From contig NZ_FQWU01000008.1 in NCBI RefSeq assembly GCF_900129765.1, positions 32,994-96,993 on the forward strand: a DNA stretch of 64,000 bases. Direction: 5' to 3'. Below, piece by piece: positions 28,845 through 38,934 of the stretch. The first letter of the stretch is position 1. The number at the start of each line of letters is the position of its first letter. The notes below the pieces were generated by a model, which made no database searches, was not told the origin of the DNA, and worked only from the letters and a program-made list of their open reading frames with translations. Both the position numbers and the translations under genes were made by a program. Source of the DNA: Massilia sp. CF038. Its GTDB lineage: Bacteria; Pseudomonadota; Gammaproteobacteria; Burkholderiales; Burkholderiaceae_D.

Positions 28845-30488
28845 TTAACGCGCGGCCAGGCGCTTGAGCGGTTTGGCCGCCGGCCCGGCCGGACGGCGCG
28901 GCCTGGCCGGCGGGGTCTGAATGCTGTCGTCCAGGCGGAACTGGCCCACCACCTCCAGTAGCCGCTGGGCCTGCTGTTGCATGCTCTCCGCAGCGGCGCT
29001 TGCCTCCTCCACCAGCGCCGCGTTTTGCTGGGTGACCGCATCCATTTGCGTAATCGCCTGGTTGACCTGAGCGATACCGGAACTTTGCTCGTTGGTTGCC
29101 ACGCTGATCTCGCCCATGATGTCCGTCACGCGGCGCACGCTGGCCACTACCTCGTCCATGGTGCTGCCCGCTTCGGCCACAAGGCGGTTGCCAACCGCGA
29201 CTGTGTCCACCGAGGCGCCGATGAGGGTCTTGATTTCCTTGGCGGCGGCAGCGCTGCGCTGCGCCAGGTTGCGTACCTCGGTCGCCACGACGGCAAAGCC
29301 GCGTCCTTGCTCGCCTGCCCGCGCCGCTTCCACTGCGGCATTGAGGGCCAGAATATTGGTCTGGAAGGCGATCCCGTCGATGACGCTGATGATGTCGACG
29401 ATTTTCTTGGACGAGTCGTTGATGGATGCCATCGTATCCACCACTTGCGACACCACCGAGCCACCCTTGATTGCCACGTCCGAGGCAGTGGCCGCCAACT
29501 GGTTGGCCAGGCGCGCATTTTCCGCGTTCTGGGTCACGGTGGAGGTTAGTTCCTCCATTGAGGCGGCGGTTTCTTCCAGCGAGCTGGCCTGTTCTTCGGT
29601 GCGCGAGGACAAGTCGAGATTGCCCGCTGCAATCTGGCCCGAAGCGGTGGCAATCGTGTCGGTGCCGGTGCGCACTTCGTTGACGATCTTGGCGAGGTCG
29701 TCGCGCATGGCGCGTATGCCGTGCAGCATGCTGCTGTTGTCATCGTGCTTGACATCGATTGCCACGCTCAAGTCGCCTTCGGCAATCTTGCGCGTGATGC
29801 CGGACGCGTATTCCGGTTCACCGCCCAGCTGGCCGAGCAAGCCGCGGCTGATCACGGTGCCGACAGCCAGCAGCACAATGGCCAGCACCAGGGCGCCCAT
29901 TGTGAACGTGATGGCGCGGCCGCGAATGGTAGCTTCGACCGTGTCGACGTAGACGCCGGAACCGATCACCCAGCCCCAGGGCGCAAAGCCCTTGACGTAG
30001 GAAACCTTGCGCACTGGCGTGTCGGAACCCGGTTTTGGCCACATGTATTCAACCGCCCCCGCGCCGCTGGCTTTGACGGTGTTCACGAACTCCACGAACA
30101 GCGCCTTGCCTTCGGGATCTTTGGTGCCGGACAAATCTTTGGTGTCGAGTTCGGGTTTGATCGGATGCATGATCATGACCGGCTTCATGTCATTCACCCA
30201 AAAATACTCGTTACCGGAGTAGCGCAGGCTTTTGAGGACGGCAAGTGCCTTCGTTTGTGCTTCGGCCTGGGTCATCACGCCGGCGCTGGCTTGCTTGTTG
30301 AAATCGGCGACGATGCCGTGCGCTACTTCCACGGCCTGGCGCACACTGTCCTTGCGCTCTTGCATGATGAGGCCGCGTTCCGAGACCAGGAAGATGGCCG
30401 TCAATATCACGACCCCCACGATGGCACTGATGATCGGAATGGCGAGTTTCTTCGCCATGCTCATTGATTTGAGAAAGTCGAACGCCAT
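28845..30488 (-). CDS. Methyl-accepting chemotaxis protein with single Cache (sCache_2-type) sensor
   Basis: Chemoreceptor of 547 residues. N-terminal helix ([21 protein letters not shown]) leads into a ~150-residue periplasmic sensor with [21 protein letters not shown] and [18 protein letters not shown], typical of the sCache_2 family that binds small organic acids. After the second helix ([18 protein letters not shown]) there is a HAMP region and the conserved signalling domain. The C terminus is Pro/Arg-rich ([13 protein letters not shown]) and lacks an NWETF-type CheR pentapeptide. AGGGG precedes the ATG. The ligand is unknown. Confidence 0.94.
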   Translation of the reverse strand: MAFDFLKSMSMAKKLAIPIISAIVGVVILTAIFLVSERGLIMQERKDSVRQAVEVAHGIVADFNKQASAGVMTQAEAQTKALAVLKSLRYSGNEYFWVNDMKPVMIMHPIKPELDTKDLSGTKDPEGKALFVEFVNTVKASGAGAVEYMWPKPGSDTPVRKVSYVKGFAPWGWVIGSGVYVDTVEATIRGRAITFTMGALVLAIVLLAVGTVISRGLLGQLGGEPEYASGITRKIAEGDLSVAIDVKHDDNSSMLHGIRAMRDDLAKIVNEVRTGTDTIATASGQIAAGNLDLSSRTEEQASSLEETAASMEELTSTVTQNAENARLANQLAATASDVAIKGGSVVSQVVDTMASINDSSKKIVDIISVIDGIAFQTNILALNAAVEAARAGEQGRGFAVVATEVRNLAQRSAAAAKEIKTLIGASVDTVAVGNRLVAEAGSTMDEVVASVRRVTDIMGEISVATNEQSSGIAQVNQAITQMDAVTQQNAALVEEASAAAESMQQQAQRLLEVVGQFRLDDSIQTPPARPRRPAGPAAKPLKRLAAR

Positions 30489-30616
30489 GGTGTCCCCTTA
30501 TTGTTGGTTGTTGTGCCGAGCGTGAATTCAGAATGTCACGGCCCTTGCTCGGTGTCAATGCGGCCTTTGTTCAAAATCTCGCCCTGCTCAGCTGAAATTA
30601 ATAGTTGGTGGTATAT

Positions 30617-30631
30617 TGCTGCAATGCAGCA
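30617..30631. promoter_or_regulatory. Perfect palindrome upstream of the third MCP gene
   Basis: TGCTGC AAT GCAGCA, a 6-base perfect inverted repeat, lies 39 bases before the MCP start codon at 30670 and immediately after a TATATT stretch. Placed where an operator would overlap the promoter; also possible as a small hairpin in the leader. No regulator was identified. Confidence 0.35.
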
Positions 30632-30669
30632 TAAATTGCCCGTAAGAATATATCCCATCTATTAATAAT

Positions 30670-32667
30670 ATGAAAACTTCTCTGACGACCGGTCGCCAGT
30701 TCACGGTTGGTGCCAAACTGACCACATTTACGCTGGCGCTGGTCGGCGCCATGTTCATTTCTTTCATTGCCTTCGTGGCATATACGATGTCAGCCTCGCT
30801 GGATCAGCGCGCAACCGAGCTGGTCAAAACCCAGGCGCAGGGCGTGGGAAACATGATCGAGACCTTCAATCGCACCGAGCTTGGCGCGGTCGACAAGTTC
30901 CACAAGGTGTACGCCAGTCTCTTGCCGGGCACTTTTTCGGTGGATACGACGCGCACCCTGGACACCGGTGGCGTGGTGGTGCCGGTGATGCAGCACGATG
31001 GCGTGGATCTGAATCTGAACTTTGCTTCCATGGACAGGTTCTCGGAAATGACCGGCGGTAACGCCACCATCTTCCTGAAACACAACGGCGACTTCGTCCG
31101 CGTCGCCACCTCGGTCAAGAAGGCCGACGGCAAGCGCGCCGTGGGGACCACCCTGGGCAGCAAGCATCCTGCCTTCGCCGCGCTGATGGAAGGCAAAACC
31201 TACCGGGGTATGGCGGTTCTGTTCGGCAAACCCCACGTCACCCAGTACGCGCCCATCAAAGATGCTGGCGGTCAGGTGATCGGCATCATGTATGTGGGGA
31301 TTGATATTTCTGCGGATGTGGCTGAGTTGAAGTCACGTATCAAAGCGCTCCAGGTGGGCAAGTCGGGCTACTTCTTCGTGCTTGATTCGAAACCGGGCGA
31401 CGGCCTGGGCACCTATCTGGTCCATCCGGATAAGGAAGGGGAAAAAGCCCTCGAACTGCGCGATACCGAAGGCCACGCCTACATCCAGACATTGCTGGAC
31501 ACCAAAGAAGGCACGCTGCATGTGCGCGCCGTCGACGCGCAGGGCAAGGCCCAGCGTGAGCAAATTCTGGTGTTCCAGACCAATCAGGACTGGCACTGGA
31601 CGATTGTCGGCGCCGCCTTCGAAGACGAGGTCACGCAGGAGGTCACCAGTTTGCGTAACACCTTGTTTGCCATTGGTGTGATTGCGCTGCTGGGCTTTGC
31701 GGTCGCCTTGTTCCTGATCGTGCGGCGCCTCGTGGCACGGCCGCTGCAGCGCGCCACGCGAGCGGCGCAACAGCTGGCGCAGGGCGATTTGACCGTCACG
31801 CTCACGGCGGACAGTCAGGACGAAATCGGCCAGTTGATGACGGCAATGAACGGCATCAGCCAGGGCCTGGCCAGCGTGGTCGCATCAATTCGCAGCGGCA
31901 CCGAACAAGTGGCTGCAGCGTCGACCGAAATTGCGGCAGGTAATCAGGATCTGTCGACGCGGACCGAACACCAGGCGGGCTCGCTGGAAGAGACCGCATC
32001 GTCAATGGAAGAACTGACCGCCACCGTGAACCAGAACGTGGAAAACGCCAGGCAGGCCAACGCGCTGGCAGCGTCGGCCTCGGCAGTTGCGGTGAAGGGT
32101 GGGGCGGTGGTTGCGCAGGTGGTCTCGACCATGGGCGCCATCAATGCCTCGTCGAGGAAGATTGTCGACATCATCGCGGTGATCGACAGCATTGCTTTCC
32201 AGACCAATATTCTGGCCTTGAATGCGGCCGTCGAGGCGGCGCGTGCAGGTGAGCAAGGGCGTGGGTTTGCCGTGGTGGCGTCCGAAGTGCGTTCGCTGGC
32301 GCACCGCTCGGCTGACGCCGCCAAGGAAATCAAGGCCTTGATCGGTGACTCGGTCGAGAACGTGGATTCCGGTAGCAAGCTGGTCAGCATGGCTGGTCAG
32401 ACGATGGATGATGTGGTCAGCAGCGTCAAAAAGGTGACTGACATCATGGCGGACATTCTGGTGGCGTCGCAGGAGCAAAGCGCTGGCATCCAGGAAGTGA
32501 ACCAGGCGATTGCGGCGATGGATCAGGTGACCCAGCAGAACGCGGCTCTGGTGGAAGAAGCGTCCGCCGCGGCGCATTCCATGCAGGACATGGCGGCCAC
32601 GCTGGCGCAATCAGTGAGCGTATTCAAGCTTGAAAGTGCCGAGCGCAAGCGCATCGCCTTGCGCTGA
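30670..32667 (+). CDS. Methyl-accepting chemotaxis protein with double Cache sensor
   Basis: Chemoreceptor of 665 residues. One membrane helix near residues 18-40, a ~270-residue periplasmic double-Cache region of the Cache_3-Cache_2 type ([61 protein letters not shown], then [18 protein letters not shown]), a second helix ([20 protein letters not shown]), HAMP, and the conserved signalling domain. No ribosome site precedes the ATG at 30670, which is preceded by an AT-rich leader. It is divergent from the MCP at 28845 and followed by repeat copy 4. Confidence 0.93.
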   Translation: MKTSLTTGRQFTVGAKLTTFTLALVGAMFISFIAFVAYTMSASLDQRATELVKTQAQGVGNMIETFNRTELGAVDKFHKVYASLLPGTFSVDTTRTLDTGGVVVPVMQHDGVDLNLNFASMDRFSEMTGGNATIFLKHNGDFVRVATSVKKADGKRAVGTTLGSKHPAFAALMEGKTYRGMAVLFGKPHVTQYAPIKDAGGQVIGIMYVGIDISADVAELKSRIKALQVGKSGYFFVLDSKPGDGLGTYLVHPDKEGEKALELRDTEGHAYIQTLLDTKEGTLHVRAVDAQGKAQREQILVFQTNQDWHWTIVGAAFEDEVTQEVTSLRNTLFAIGVIALLGFAVALFLIVRRLVARPLQRATRAAQQLAQGDLTVTLTADSQDEIGQLMTAMNGISQGLASVVASIRSGTEQVAAASTEIAAGNQDLSTRTEHQAGSLEETASSMEELTATVNQNVENARQANALAASASAVAVKGGAVVAQVVSTMGAINASSRKIVDIIAVIDSIAFQTNILALNAAVEAARAGEQGRGFAVVASEVRSLAHRSADAAKEIKALIGDSVENVDSGSKLVSMAGQTMDDVVSSVKKVTDIMADILVASQEQSAGIQEVNQAIAAMDQVTQQNAALVEEASAAAHSMQDMAATLAQSVSVFKLESAERKRIALR

Positions 32668-32714
32668 TCAGCCGACAACATGCAGCTAATCGCCTAGCTC
32701 TGCTCAGCCCCCAC

Positions 32715-32803
32715 CATCGTCCTCGCGAAGGCGGGGACCCATGGCATCTTAGCAGCACCACAACGCATGCGTGGCATGGGTCCCCGCCTTCGCGAGGACG
32801 ACG
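32715..32803. repeat. Palindromic dispersed repeat, copy 4 (most symmetrical)
   Basis: Arms CATCGTCCTCGCGAAGGCGG plus GGACCCATG, matched over 29 bases at the other end with at most one mismatch (GACGACGG). The middle (TTAGCAGCACCACAACGC) is the variable part. It lies 48 bases after the MCP stop codon, between it and the convergent isocitrate lyase gene. Confidence 0.88.
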
Positions 32804-32875
32804 GCTCAACACATCAAGGTGGCGTCTCGTTTCAACGGGCCAACATCCCAAGGTCGCGTCTTTCTGCCGGCCAGC

Positions 32876-32898
32876 AAAAACGCCACCCGAAGGTGGCG
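32876..32898 (-). terminator. Rho-independent terminator of isocitrate lyase
   Basis: On the minus strand the stem is CGCCACC / GGTGGCG with a TTCG loop (positions 32881-32898), followed by five T bases (plus-strand A 32876-32880). It ends 22 bases past the aceA stop codon. The same stem, with one base pair changed, terminates the TonB gene at 34815. Confidence 0.85.
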
Positions 32899-32920
32899 TT
32901 GTCGTTTCCAGCAAACCTTC

Positions 32921-34501
32921 TTAGAACTGGTTCATGGTGTTGTGCTTGCCACCAGCCTTCAGCGCTGCTTCGCCGCTGAAGTAATCCTTGTGGTCGTCGC
33001 CAATGTCCGAACCGGACATGTTCTGGTGCTTGACGCAGGCGATGCCCTGGCGGATTTCCTTGCGTTGCACGCCAGCCACGTAGCCAAGCATACCCTGGTC
33101 GCCGAAGTATTCCTTGGCCAGGTTGTCGGTCGACAGCGCGGCGGTGTGGTAGGTCGGCAGCGTGATCAGGTGATGGAAGATGCCGGCTTCGCGGGCCGAG
33201 TCGGCCTGGAAGGTGCGGATCTTCTCGTCAGCGGCAGCAGCCAGTTCCGAACCGTCGTACTCGACGCTCATCAGGGCGGCGCGGTCGTAGGACGACACAT
33301 CCTTGCCTTCGGCTTTCATCGCATCGAAGATCTGCTGACGGAAGTTCAGGGTCCAGTTGAACGATGGGCTGTTGTTGTACACCAGCTTGGCGTTCGGAAT
33401 GACCTTGCGGATTTCGCTGACCATGCCACCGATCTGGGCGATATGCGGTTTTTCGGTTTCGATCCACAGCAGGTCGGCGCCGTTTTGCAGCGAGGTGATG
33501 CAATCGAGCACGCAACGCGCTTCGCCCGTGCCGGAGCGGAACTGGAACAGATTGCTTGGCAGACGCTTAGGACGCAGCAGCTTGCCTTCGCGCTTGATGA
33601 TCACGTCGCCATTGCCCAGAGCATCGGCCGACACTTCTTCGCAATCGAGGAACGAGTTGTACTGGTCACCCAGGTCGCCCGGGGTGGTGGTAACGGCGAT
33701 CTGCTTGGTCAGGCCGGCGCCCAGCGAATCGGTACGGGCAACGATGACGCCGTCGTCCACGCCCAGTTCCAGGAAGGCGTAACGGATCGCACGGATCTTG
33801 GCCAGGAAGTCTTCGTGCGGCACGGTGACCTTGCCGTCCTGGTGACCGCATTGCTTTTCGTCCGATACTTGGTTTTCGATCTGGATGCAGCAAGCGCCCG
33901 CTTCGATGAATTGCTTGGCCAGCAGGTAGGTGGCTTCTGCATTGCCGAAACCGGCATCGATGTCGGCGATGATAGGCACCACGTGGGTGACGTGGTTGTC
34001 GATCTTGTCCTGGATGGCTTTTTTGGCTGCGCCCTGGGCTTCGTCGAGCTGGCGGAACAGGCCGCCCAGTTCGCGTGCGTCAGCCTGGCGCAGGAAGGTG
34101 TACAGCTCTTTGATCAGAGCGGACACGGCGGTTTTTTCGTGCATCGACTGGTCTGGCAGCGGACCGAACTCGGAACGCAGCGCGGCAACCATCCAGCCCG
34201 ACAGGTAGAGGTAGCGGCGGTCGGTGTTGTTGAAGTGCTTCTTGATCGAAATCATCTTTTGCTGACCGATGAAACCGTGCCAGCAACCGAGCGACTGCGT
34301 GTACTTGGAAGAATCGGCGTCGTAGTTGGCCATGTCGTTGCGCATGATCTTGGCCGTGTAGCGGGCGATATCAAGGCCGGTCTTGAAGCGGTTCTGGGCG
34401 CGCATGCGAGCGGCGGACTCAGGATTGATGGCATTCCAAGCGCTGCCTTCCTTGTCTTTCAGAGCAGCGATGGCTTGGATATCGTCTTGGTACTGTGACA
34501 T
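32921..34501 (-). CDS. aceA: Isocitrate lyase (526-residue, KQCGH subgroup)
   Basis: Glyoxylate-shunt enzyme splitting isocitrate into succinate and glyoxylate, letting the cell grow on acetate or fatty acids. Length 526 residues, larger than the E. coli enzyme (434). The catalytic cysteine is Cys218 in EKQCGHQDGK (typical motif KKCGH; the Gln variant belongs to the larger subgroup also found in Pseudomonas). Other motifs are SLGCWHGFIGQQKM, IADIDAGFGN and YLYLSGWM. GGGAG precedes the ATG. Malate synthase is not in the window. A long AT-rich leader with a palindrome at 34634 likely carries its promoter. Confidence 0.96.
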   Translation of the reverse strand: MSQYQDDIQAIAALKDKEGSAWNAINPESAARMRAQNRFKTGLDIARYTAKIMRNDMANYDADSSKYTQSLGCWHGFIGQQKMISIKKHFNNTDRRYLYLSGWMVAALRSEFGPLPDQSMHEKTAVSALIKELYTFLRQADARELGGLFRQLDEAQGAAKKAIQDKIDNHVTHVVPIIADIDAGFGNAEATYLLAKQFIEAGACCIQIENQVSDEKQCGHQDGKVTVPHEDFLAKIRAIRYAFLELGVDDGVIVARTDSLGAGLTKQIAVTTTPGDLGDQYNSFLDCEEVSADALGNGDVIIKREGKLLRPKRLPSNLFQFRSGTGEARCVLDCITSLQNGADLLWIETEKPHIAQIGGMVSEIRKVIPNAKLVYNNSPSFNWTLNFRQQIFDAMKAEGKDVSSYDRAALMSVEYDGSELAAAADEKIRTFQADSAREAGIFHHLITLPTYHTAALSTDNLAKEYFGDQGMLGYVAGVQRKEIRQGIACVKHQNMSGSDIGDDHKDYFSGEAALKAGGKHNTMNQF

Positions 34502-34633
34502 GTGAATCTCCCGGTAGGTAAAAGCGGATCAAAAATCAGTGCGGTTCGTGGCGGCCTTGATTGGCTGAAACGGCCGCGCATCAAAGTGCTACAACATGAT
34601 GTAATGATAGACGCTTCGCGGCAGGAGTGGAAC

Positions 34634-34645
34634 TCTTATATAAGA
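34634..34645. promoter_or_regulatory. Palindrome in the isocitrate lyase promoter region
   Basis: Perfect 12-base palindrome TCTTATATAAGA within an AT-rich block about 135 bases upstream of aceA. The stretch 34502-34861 holds no gene; it carries this block (likely promoter), the palindrome and the terminator of the TonB gene. Binding protein unknown. Confidence 0.4.
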
Positions 34646-34814
34646 CATATAACTAAAAAAACTCCGCACATAATCAATGACTTGATTCCATGTTTTCATG
34701 ATGTGGGATATATTTTTAGAAAATGGAATGACAATGGCACGCTTGAGGCGGGCTGAATCCACATTGTGAAACGCCTTTTCAGCGCGGCCCGCTTGCTGTG
34801 GCCCGCGTGACGGA

Positions 34815-34840
34815 AATAAAAAGGCCACCCGAAGGTGGCC
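34815..34840 (-). terminator. Rho-independent terminator of the siderophore receptor gene
   Basis: On the minus strand: stem GGCCACC / GGTGGCC (34823-34840) with a TTCG loop and a T-rich tail (plus-strand AATAAAAA 34815-34822). It starts 21 bases past the stop codon. Confidence 0.85.
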
Positions 34841-34861
34841 TGTGCAAAACGCGGTGACGCG

Positions 34862-36946
34862 TCAGAGCTGATAGTCGAGCGTGAGTGCAGCCGTACGCGG
34901 TGCGCCGTAGATGGCACCGTTCGACAGGCCGCCAATGTACTTCTTGTCGGTGATATTGTTGATATTCAAGCGCAGCGTTGCCTTGTCCGTCACTTCATAC
35001 GAGGCGAACATATTGGCCATGAAATAAGCATCCTGACGTGCACCGCCGGTTTTGCTGGTATCCGACTGCCAGCGGCCCCCAATGCCTGCCTTCAGTTGTG
35101 GAATCGACGCAAATTTCGTGTCGAATTTGAAGTTCACAACCGTGCGTGGAATCCACTCGTAGATATCGTTCCCGTCCGGGCCCGTCACTTTGAGTTTGGT
35201 CAGGCCCACCGTCAGCTTGCTGTCCTTGCTGATTTTGCCGGTCGCTTCCAGCTCGATGCCTTTGGACTTCACATCTTTCGGTTCGTAATAGTAAGTGCCG
35301 CTGCCCGAGATGCCGGCAAAGGTGGCAATGCCTTGCTGCTCCGAGCTGAACAGGGCGACCGTCGTCAGCATCTTCTTGTTCATCCAGTCGCTCTTGATGC
35401 CGGCTTCATAATTAACACCAGTCATCGGCGCCAGATAGCTGCCCTGAATGTCCACCTGATCCTGATTCTGGAAAATGTCGGAATACGACACATAGCCCAG
35501 CGTCTGCTTGGTGAAGTCATAGGTCACGCCCACGTAAGGGCTGACTTCTTTGGTGTCAGGGTAATTGGTATTGGTCACCAGGCTGCCGTAGCGTGAATTG
35601 CCTTCCCGCTCAAGCCGGACTGCATTCATGCCCAGGATCAGGTTCGCGCCATCGGCCACATTGAAGCGCGACGCACCGTAGAATCGGGTGAGGGTCTGTT
35701 CGCCGCTGGACGCAGGCGTTGCGGCACTCCAGACTGGTTCCGGATAAACATTGCCCGCATACGGGAAGGCAGGCAGCGGCAAGAACTGGTAGGTCGCCGT
35801 GTCGTAATTGAATTCGCTGGTGGCGGTTTTCTGGTGCGAGCGGCTGATGCCGGCGATCAGGCTGTGCTTGCGGCCAAACGCATCGAACTGACCATTGAGA
35901 TTGACGTCAAACACCGAGTTGTCCGTGGTGACAAAGCTGCCGTAAGGCCAGCCGGACAAGCCCGTGTTGTCGTTGTTCAGACCGGCGCCGGAAGGGAAGG
36001 CATAAAACAGGCGCACTTCTTCTTCAGCATTGCGCACGGTGTAGGTCGCCTTGGCTTCCCAGTTCGGGCTGAGCGTGTGCGTGTATTCCACAAACGCGTT
36101 TTTGGACTTGGTGTTCCAGAAGGTCCAGTCTTGCGAGGTGGACGAGCTGACGTCAAAGTCGGCCATGCGGCCGTCGGCGTAATTCAAGGTCAGCGAGCCC
36201 CACATGGGCGACTTCTGTTTGGCGTTCTGATAGCCAAAGCCGAAGGTCAACATGCCGTTGCTGCCGATCTGGCCGTCGATCACGCCGTAGACCGTGCTCT
36301 GCTTGTCGTGCAAGCCGCGCAGGTAGGAATCCTTGTCCTCGTGTGCCACCACCAGTCGCCCCGCCCAGGCGCCATCGCTGCTCAAGACCTTGTTGTAGTC
36401 GAGTGCGCCACGGGCCAGGGAGTTTTCGCCGGCAGTGAACTTGACTTCGCCACCGTCCTTGTTGGTCGGGCGCTTACGCACATAATTGATGGTGCCGGAA
36501 GAATTGCCGACGCCGGTCAACAAGCCATTGGCGCCACGAATCAATTCGATGCGTTCGAAGATATAGGTGTCTTGCTGGCCGGCCACGGTGCCGTAATCAT
36601 TCGTCATGCCCAGGCCATCGACCTGAGTCAGTTGCACTTCGAAGCCGCGCGCATTGAATACGGCGCGGTTGGTTTCGTATTGCTCGACGTTGATGCCGGT
36701 ACCCAGACGCAGCGCTTCGTTGGAGCCGGTCGTGCCGAAGTCTTCCATCTCTTCTTTGTCGATGGTGCTGATTGTCTGCGGCGTGTCCTTGATTTCCAGA
36801 CGCAAGCCAGTGGCGCCCTTGGAGACGCGATTCTCCCGTTTGCCGGGAACGACCACGACAGCTTGATCGGCTTCTTGCGCGAATGCCGTTCCCACGTTGG
36901 CGGCAGCGGCGAGGGCACAGGCGCCCATGATGATTGTTGGTTTCAT
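34862..36946 (-). CDS. TonB-dependent siderophore receptor
   Basis: Outer-membrane receptor of 694 residues. The start at 36946 is supported by AGGA ahead of it and yields a signal peptide ending NVGTAFAQ. The plug has KDTPQTISTIDKEEMEDF, IELIRGANGLLTGVGNSSGTINYVRKRP, typical of the FhuE/FpvA-like ferric siderophore family. The barrel ends AALTLDYQL, with aromatic residues suited to BAM recognition. A Fur box lies 62 bases ahead of the start, so the gene is iron-repressed. It is divergent from the small gene at 37094 and the PepSY protein. Siderophore identity cannot be read from the sequence. Confidence 0.93.
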   Translation of the reverse strand: MKPTIIMGACALAAAANVGTAFAQEADQAVVVVPGKRENRVSKGATGLRLEIKDTPQTISTIDKEEMEDFGTTGSNEALRLGTGINVEQYETNRAVFNARGFEVQLTQVDGLGMTNDYGTVAGQQDTYIFERIELIRGANGLLTGVGNSSGTINYVRKRPTNKDGGEVKFTAGENSLARGALDYNKVLSSDGAWAGRLVVAHEDKDSYLRGLHDKQSTVYGVIDGQIGSNGMLTFGFGYQNAKQKSPMWGSLTLNYADGRMADFDVSSSTSQDWTFWNTKSKNAFVEYTHTLSPNWEAKATYTVRNAEEEVRLFYAFPSGAGLNNDNTGLSGWPYGSFVTTDNSVFDVNLNGQFDAFGRKHSLIAGISRSHQKTATSEFNYDTATYQFLPLPAFPYAGNVYPEPVWSAATPASSGEQTLTRFYGASRFNVADGANLILGMNAVRLEREGNSRYGSLVTNTNYPDTKEVSPYVGVTYDFTKQTLGYVSYSDIFQNQDQVDIQGSYLAPMTGVNYEAGIKSDWMNKKMLTTVALFSSEQQGIATFAGISGSGTYYYEPKDVKSKGIELEATGKISKDSKLTVGLTKLKVTGPDGNDIYEWIPRTVVNFKFDTKFASIPQLKAGIGGRWQSDTSKTGGARQDAYFMANMFASYEVTDKATLRLNINNITDKKYIGGLSNGAIYGAPRTAALTLDYQL

Positions 36947-37007
36947 TCTTGTCCTAAAGTTGCGCCCTACAGGTGCAATGGTTGTTGCGAAAGCGTATAC
37001 TATACAT

Positions 37008-37026
37008 GATAATAGCAATCGTTCTC
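37008..37026. promoter_or_regulatory. Fur box between the divergent iron genes
   Basis: GATAATAGCAATCGTTCTC matches the 19-base Fur consensus GATAATGATAATCATTATC at 14 positions, including the outer GATAAT and inner AATC. It lies between the siderophore receptor (start 36946, minus) and the small membrane protein (start 37094, plus) and could control both. Confidence 0.75.
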
Positions 37027-37093
37027 ATTCTCATTTAGTAAATACGGTCGACTTTTGGCACCTGCCGCGGTCGCAACATATAAAGGTAAAACC

Positions 37094-37270
37094 ATGTCGG
37101 ACCGCTTTCGTCGTATCTGGGCCTGGCCCGTGGCTCTGGGGGTATTGACCGCTTCCGGACTGGTCAGCGCGCTTGTTTCCGATCAGTGGGGCGACGTCTG
37201 GTCGTGGGTCGGGCTGGGTGTGCCGATGGCGGTGATCATGGTGTTCAGCCTGAAAGGGAGCCGCACATGA
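37094..37270 (+). CDS. Small membrane protein (58 residues) of the iron locus
   Basis: Short membrane protein MSDRFRRIWAWPVALGVL... with two hydrophobic helices. AAAGG precedes the ATG at 37094. Its stop codon overlaps the start of the PepSY gene by four bases (ATGA), so the two are co-translated. It lies just downstream of the Fur box. Similar small partners sit before PepSY-domain proteins in many Fur-controlled loci; the function is not known but may be as an assembly partner of the putative reductase. Confidence 0.75.
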   Translation: MSDRFRRIWAWPVALGVLTASGLVSALVSDQWGDVWSWVGLGVPMAVIMVFSLKGSRT

Positions 37271-38418
37271 CCAGCCGTTCCTTGCGCGCATGGAGCTGGG
37301 TGCATACCTGGAGCAGTTTGGTATGCACCGTGTTCATGCTGTTGTTGTGCCTGACAGGTTTGCCACTCATCTTTCACCATGAAATCGAGCATTTGAGCGG
37401 TGATGCGGTGGAACTGCCGGTGCTGGCGCAGAACGGCCCGCCGCTCTCGTTTGACGGTGTACTGCAGGCGGCCATGGCCAAGTATCCCGAGCGAGTGGTG
37501 CAGTACGCCGCCGCCGACGAGGAAGACGCGCGCATCTGGCACGTGACACTGACCCCGACGCCCGCCCCGACCGATGACTACAAATCGATTGCCGTGGACA
37601 GCCGCACTGGCCAGGTGCTGCGCGACGCTAAAACCAGCGAAGGCTTCATGTACTGGATGCTGCGCCTGCATGTGGATTTGTTTGCCGGTTTGCCTGGCAT
37701 GCTGTTTCTTGGACTGATGGGGCTGCTACTGGTGATCGCGATCATTTCCGGTACGGTGCTGTACGCGCCCTTCATGCAAAAGATCGAGTTTGGAACCGTG
37801 CGGCGCGAGCGTTCAACGCGCTTGAAGTGGCTCGATCTGCACAATTTGCTGGGCGTGGTTACCTTGGTGTGGGCGCTGGTGGTTGGCTTTACTGGCGTCG
37901 TTAACACCTGGACCGACCTGCTGGTGAAGTACTGGCAGTCGACCCATGTGGGCGCGCTGCTGGCGCCATACCAGGGCAAGCCCATTGTGCCGGTGGCCGA
38001 GCGCGCGCCAATGCAGGCGACCTTGTCGGCCGCCATGGCCCATGCACCAGGGATGCAACTGTCGTTCGCAGCCTTCCCGGGCACGGCGTATTCCAGCCCG
38101 CACCATGTGACGTATTTCATGCGCGGCGACACACCGCTCACGTCCAAGCTGCTGCGGCCAGTGCTGGTGGACGCGCGCACGGCGCAGGTGACGGCATCGC
38201 CCGAACTGCCGTGGTACCTGAGCGCTCTGCTGATCTCGCAGCCTTTGCACTTCGGCGACTTTGGCGGCATGCCCATGAAGATCTTGTGGGCCATGCTCGA
38301 CCTAGCCACCCTGGTGGTGCTGGGTAGCGGCGTTTATCTGTGGGTGCGCCGCCGCGCCACCAGGCAAAATGCAGAGGCGCTGCCTTTGCGCGTGGTGGCC
38401 GACGGTCAGCCGGTGTAG
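37267..38418 (+). CDS. PepSY-associated membrane protein, Fur-linked (possible ferric reductase)
   Basis: Inner-membrane protein of 383 residues with the first helix at RAWSWVHTWSSLVCTVFMLLLCLTGLPLIF, a large periplasmic loop holding a PepSY segment (YKSIAVDSRTGQVL), then helices near residues 140-165, 200-225 and 345-370. Conserved His residues in helices (HTW, HHEIEHL, LRLHVDLFAGLPG, LDLHNLLGVV) are like those of the PepSY_TM family, proposed to hold heme and reduce siderophore iron. It overlaps the small gene upstream by four bases. Co-regulation with the receptor is likely. Confidence 0.88.
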   Translation: MTSRSLRAWSWVHTWSSLVCTVFMLLLCLTGLPLIFHHEIEHLSGDAVELPVLAQNGPPLSFDGVLQAAMAKYPERVVQYAAADEEDARIWHVTLTPTPAPTDDYKSIAVDSRTGQVLRDAKTSEGFMYWMLRLHVDLFAGLPGMLFLGLMGLLLVIAIISGTVLYAPFMQKIEFGTVRRERSTRLKWLDLHNLLGVVTLVWALVVGFTGVVNTWTDLLVKYWQSTHVGALLAPYQGKPIVPVAERAPMQATLSAAMAHAPGMQLSFAAFPGTAYSSPHHVTYFMRGDTPLTSKLLRPVLVDARTAQVTASPELPWYLSALLISQPLHFGDFGGMPMKILWAMLDLATLVVLGSGVYLWVRRRATRQNAEALPLRVVADGQPV

Positions 38419-38433
38419 GCCGGCGCGACGCGT

Positions 38434-38841
38434 TTAGCGGAAGTACTGGCCCGCGCGCTCTGGCTGAAACAGGACCTCGAGCAAGCGGACCTTGACGAGG
38501 TGTCCGTCACGGCGGGGCCAGTCGATACTGTCGCCCACCGACAAGCCCAGCAGGGCGGTGCCGATCGGGGTCAGCACGGAAATGCCATCGTCGATCTGCG
38601 GCATGTCCTTAGGGTAGGACAAGGTCAGGCAAAATTGCTCTGCCGGCTCGTCAATCTGGAAGCGCACCGTGGAATTCATGGTGACAACGCCGGGCGGCAT
38701 GTCTTGCGGTTCGACCACTTTGGCGCGCGCAATTTCCTCGAGCAGGCCGTCATGGTGGGCGCTCTCTTCTGGCGGCAGATTGGCAATCAAAGTTTCAAGG
38801 CGTTCGGCGTCAAGCGACGACACGGTAATCGTTGGTTTCAT
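38434..38841 (-). CDS. rnk: Nucleoside diphosphate kinase regulator / GreA-like factor
   Basis: Cytoplasmic protein of 135 residues. The N-terminal helical part and the C-terminal FKBP-like GreA domain (VTMNSTVRFQIDEPAEQF, ISVLTPIGTALLGLSVGDSIDW) match Rnk, which binds RNA polymerase and competes with GreA/DksA. AGGAGAG precedes the ATG. The leader between 38842 and 39063 is long (over 200 bases) and includes a candidate short gene; a TATACT -10-like box sits at 39070-39075. Confidence 0.9.
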   Translation of the reverse strand: MKPTITVSSLDAERLETLIANLPPEESAHHDGLLEEIARAKVVEPQDMPPGVVTMNSTVRFQIDEPAEQFCLTLSYPKDMPQIDDGISVLTPIGTALLGLSVGDSIDWPRRDGHLVKVRLLEVLFQPERAGQYFR

Positions 38842-38934
38842 GGTCAGGCTCTCCTGGGGTTCGGTTGGGCTATGGAAGCACGAAGCAGAAGGTGGCTCGG
38901 AGAGGCGAACTGGACCGGGAGATCCCGGCCGGCC

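Noticed and set aside
32771..34498. Long plus-strand frame opposite isocitrate lyase
   Set aside because: Begins in the repeat and runs antisense to aceA; no domain.
34502..34756. 84-residue plus-strand frame upstream of aceA
   Set aside because: AT-rich promoter sequence with no ribosome site or known motif.
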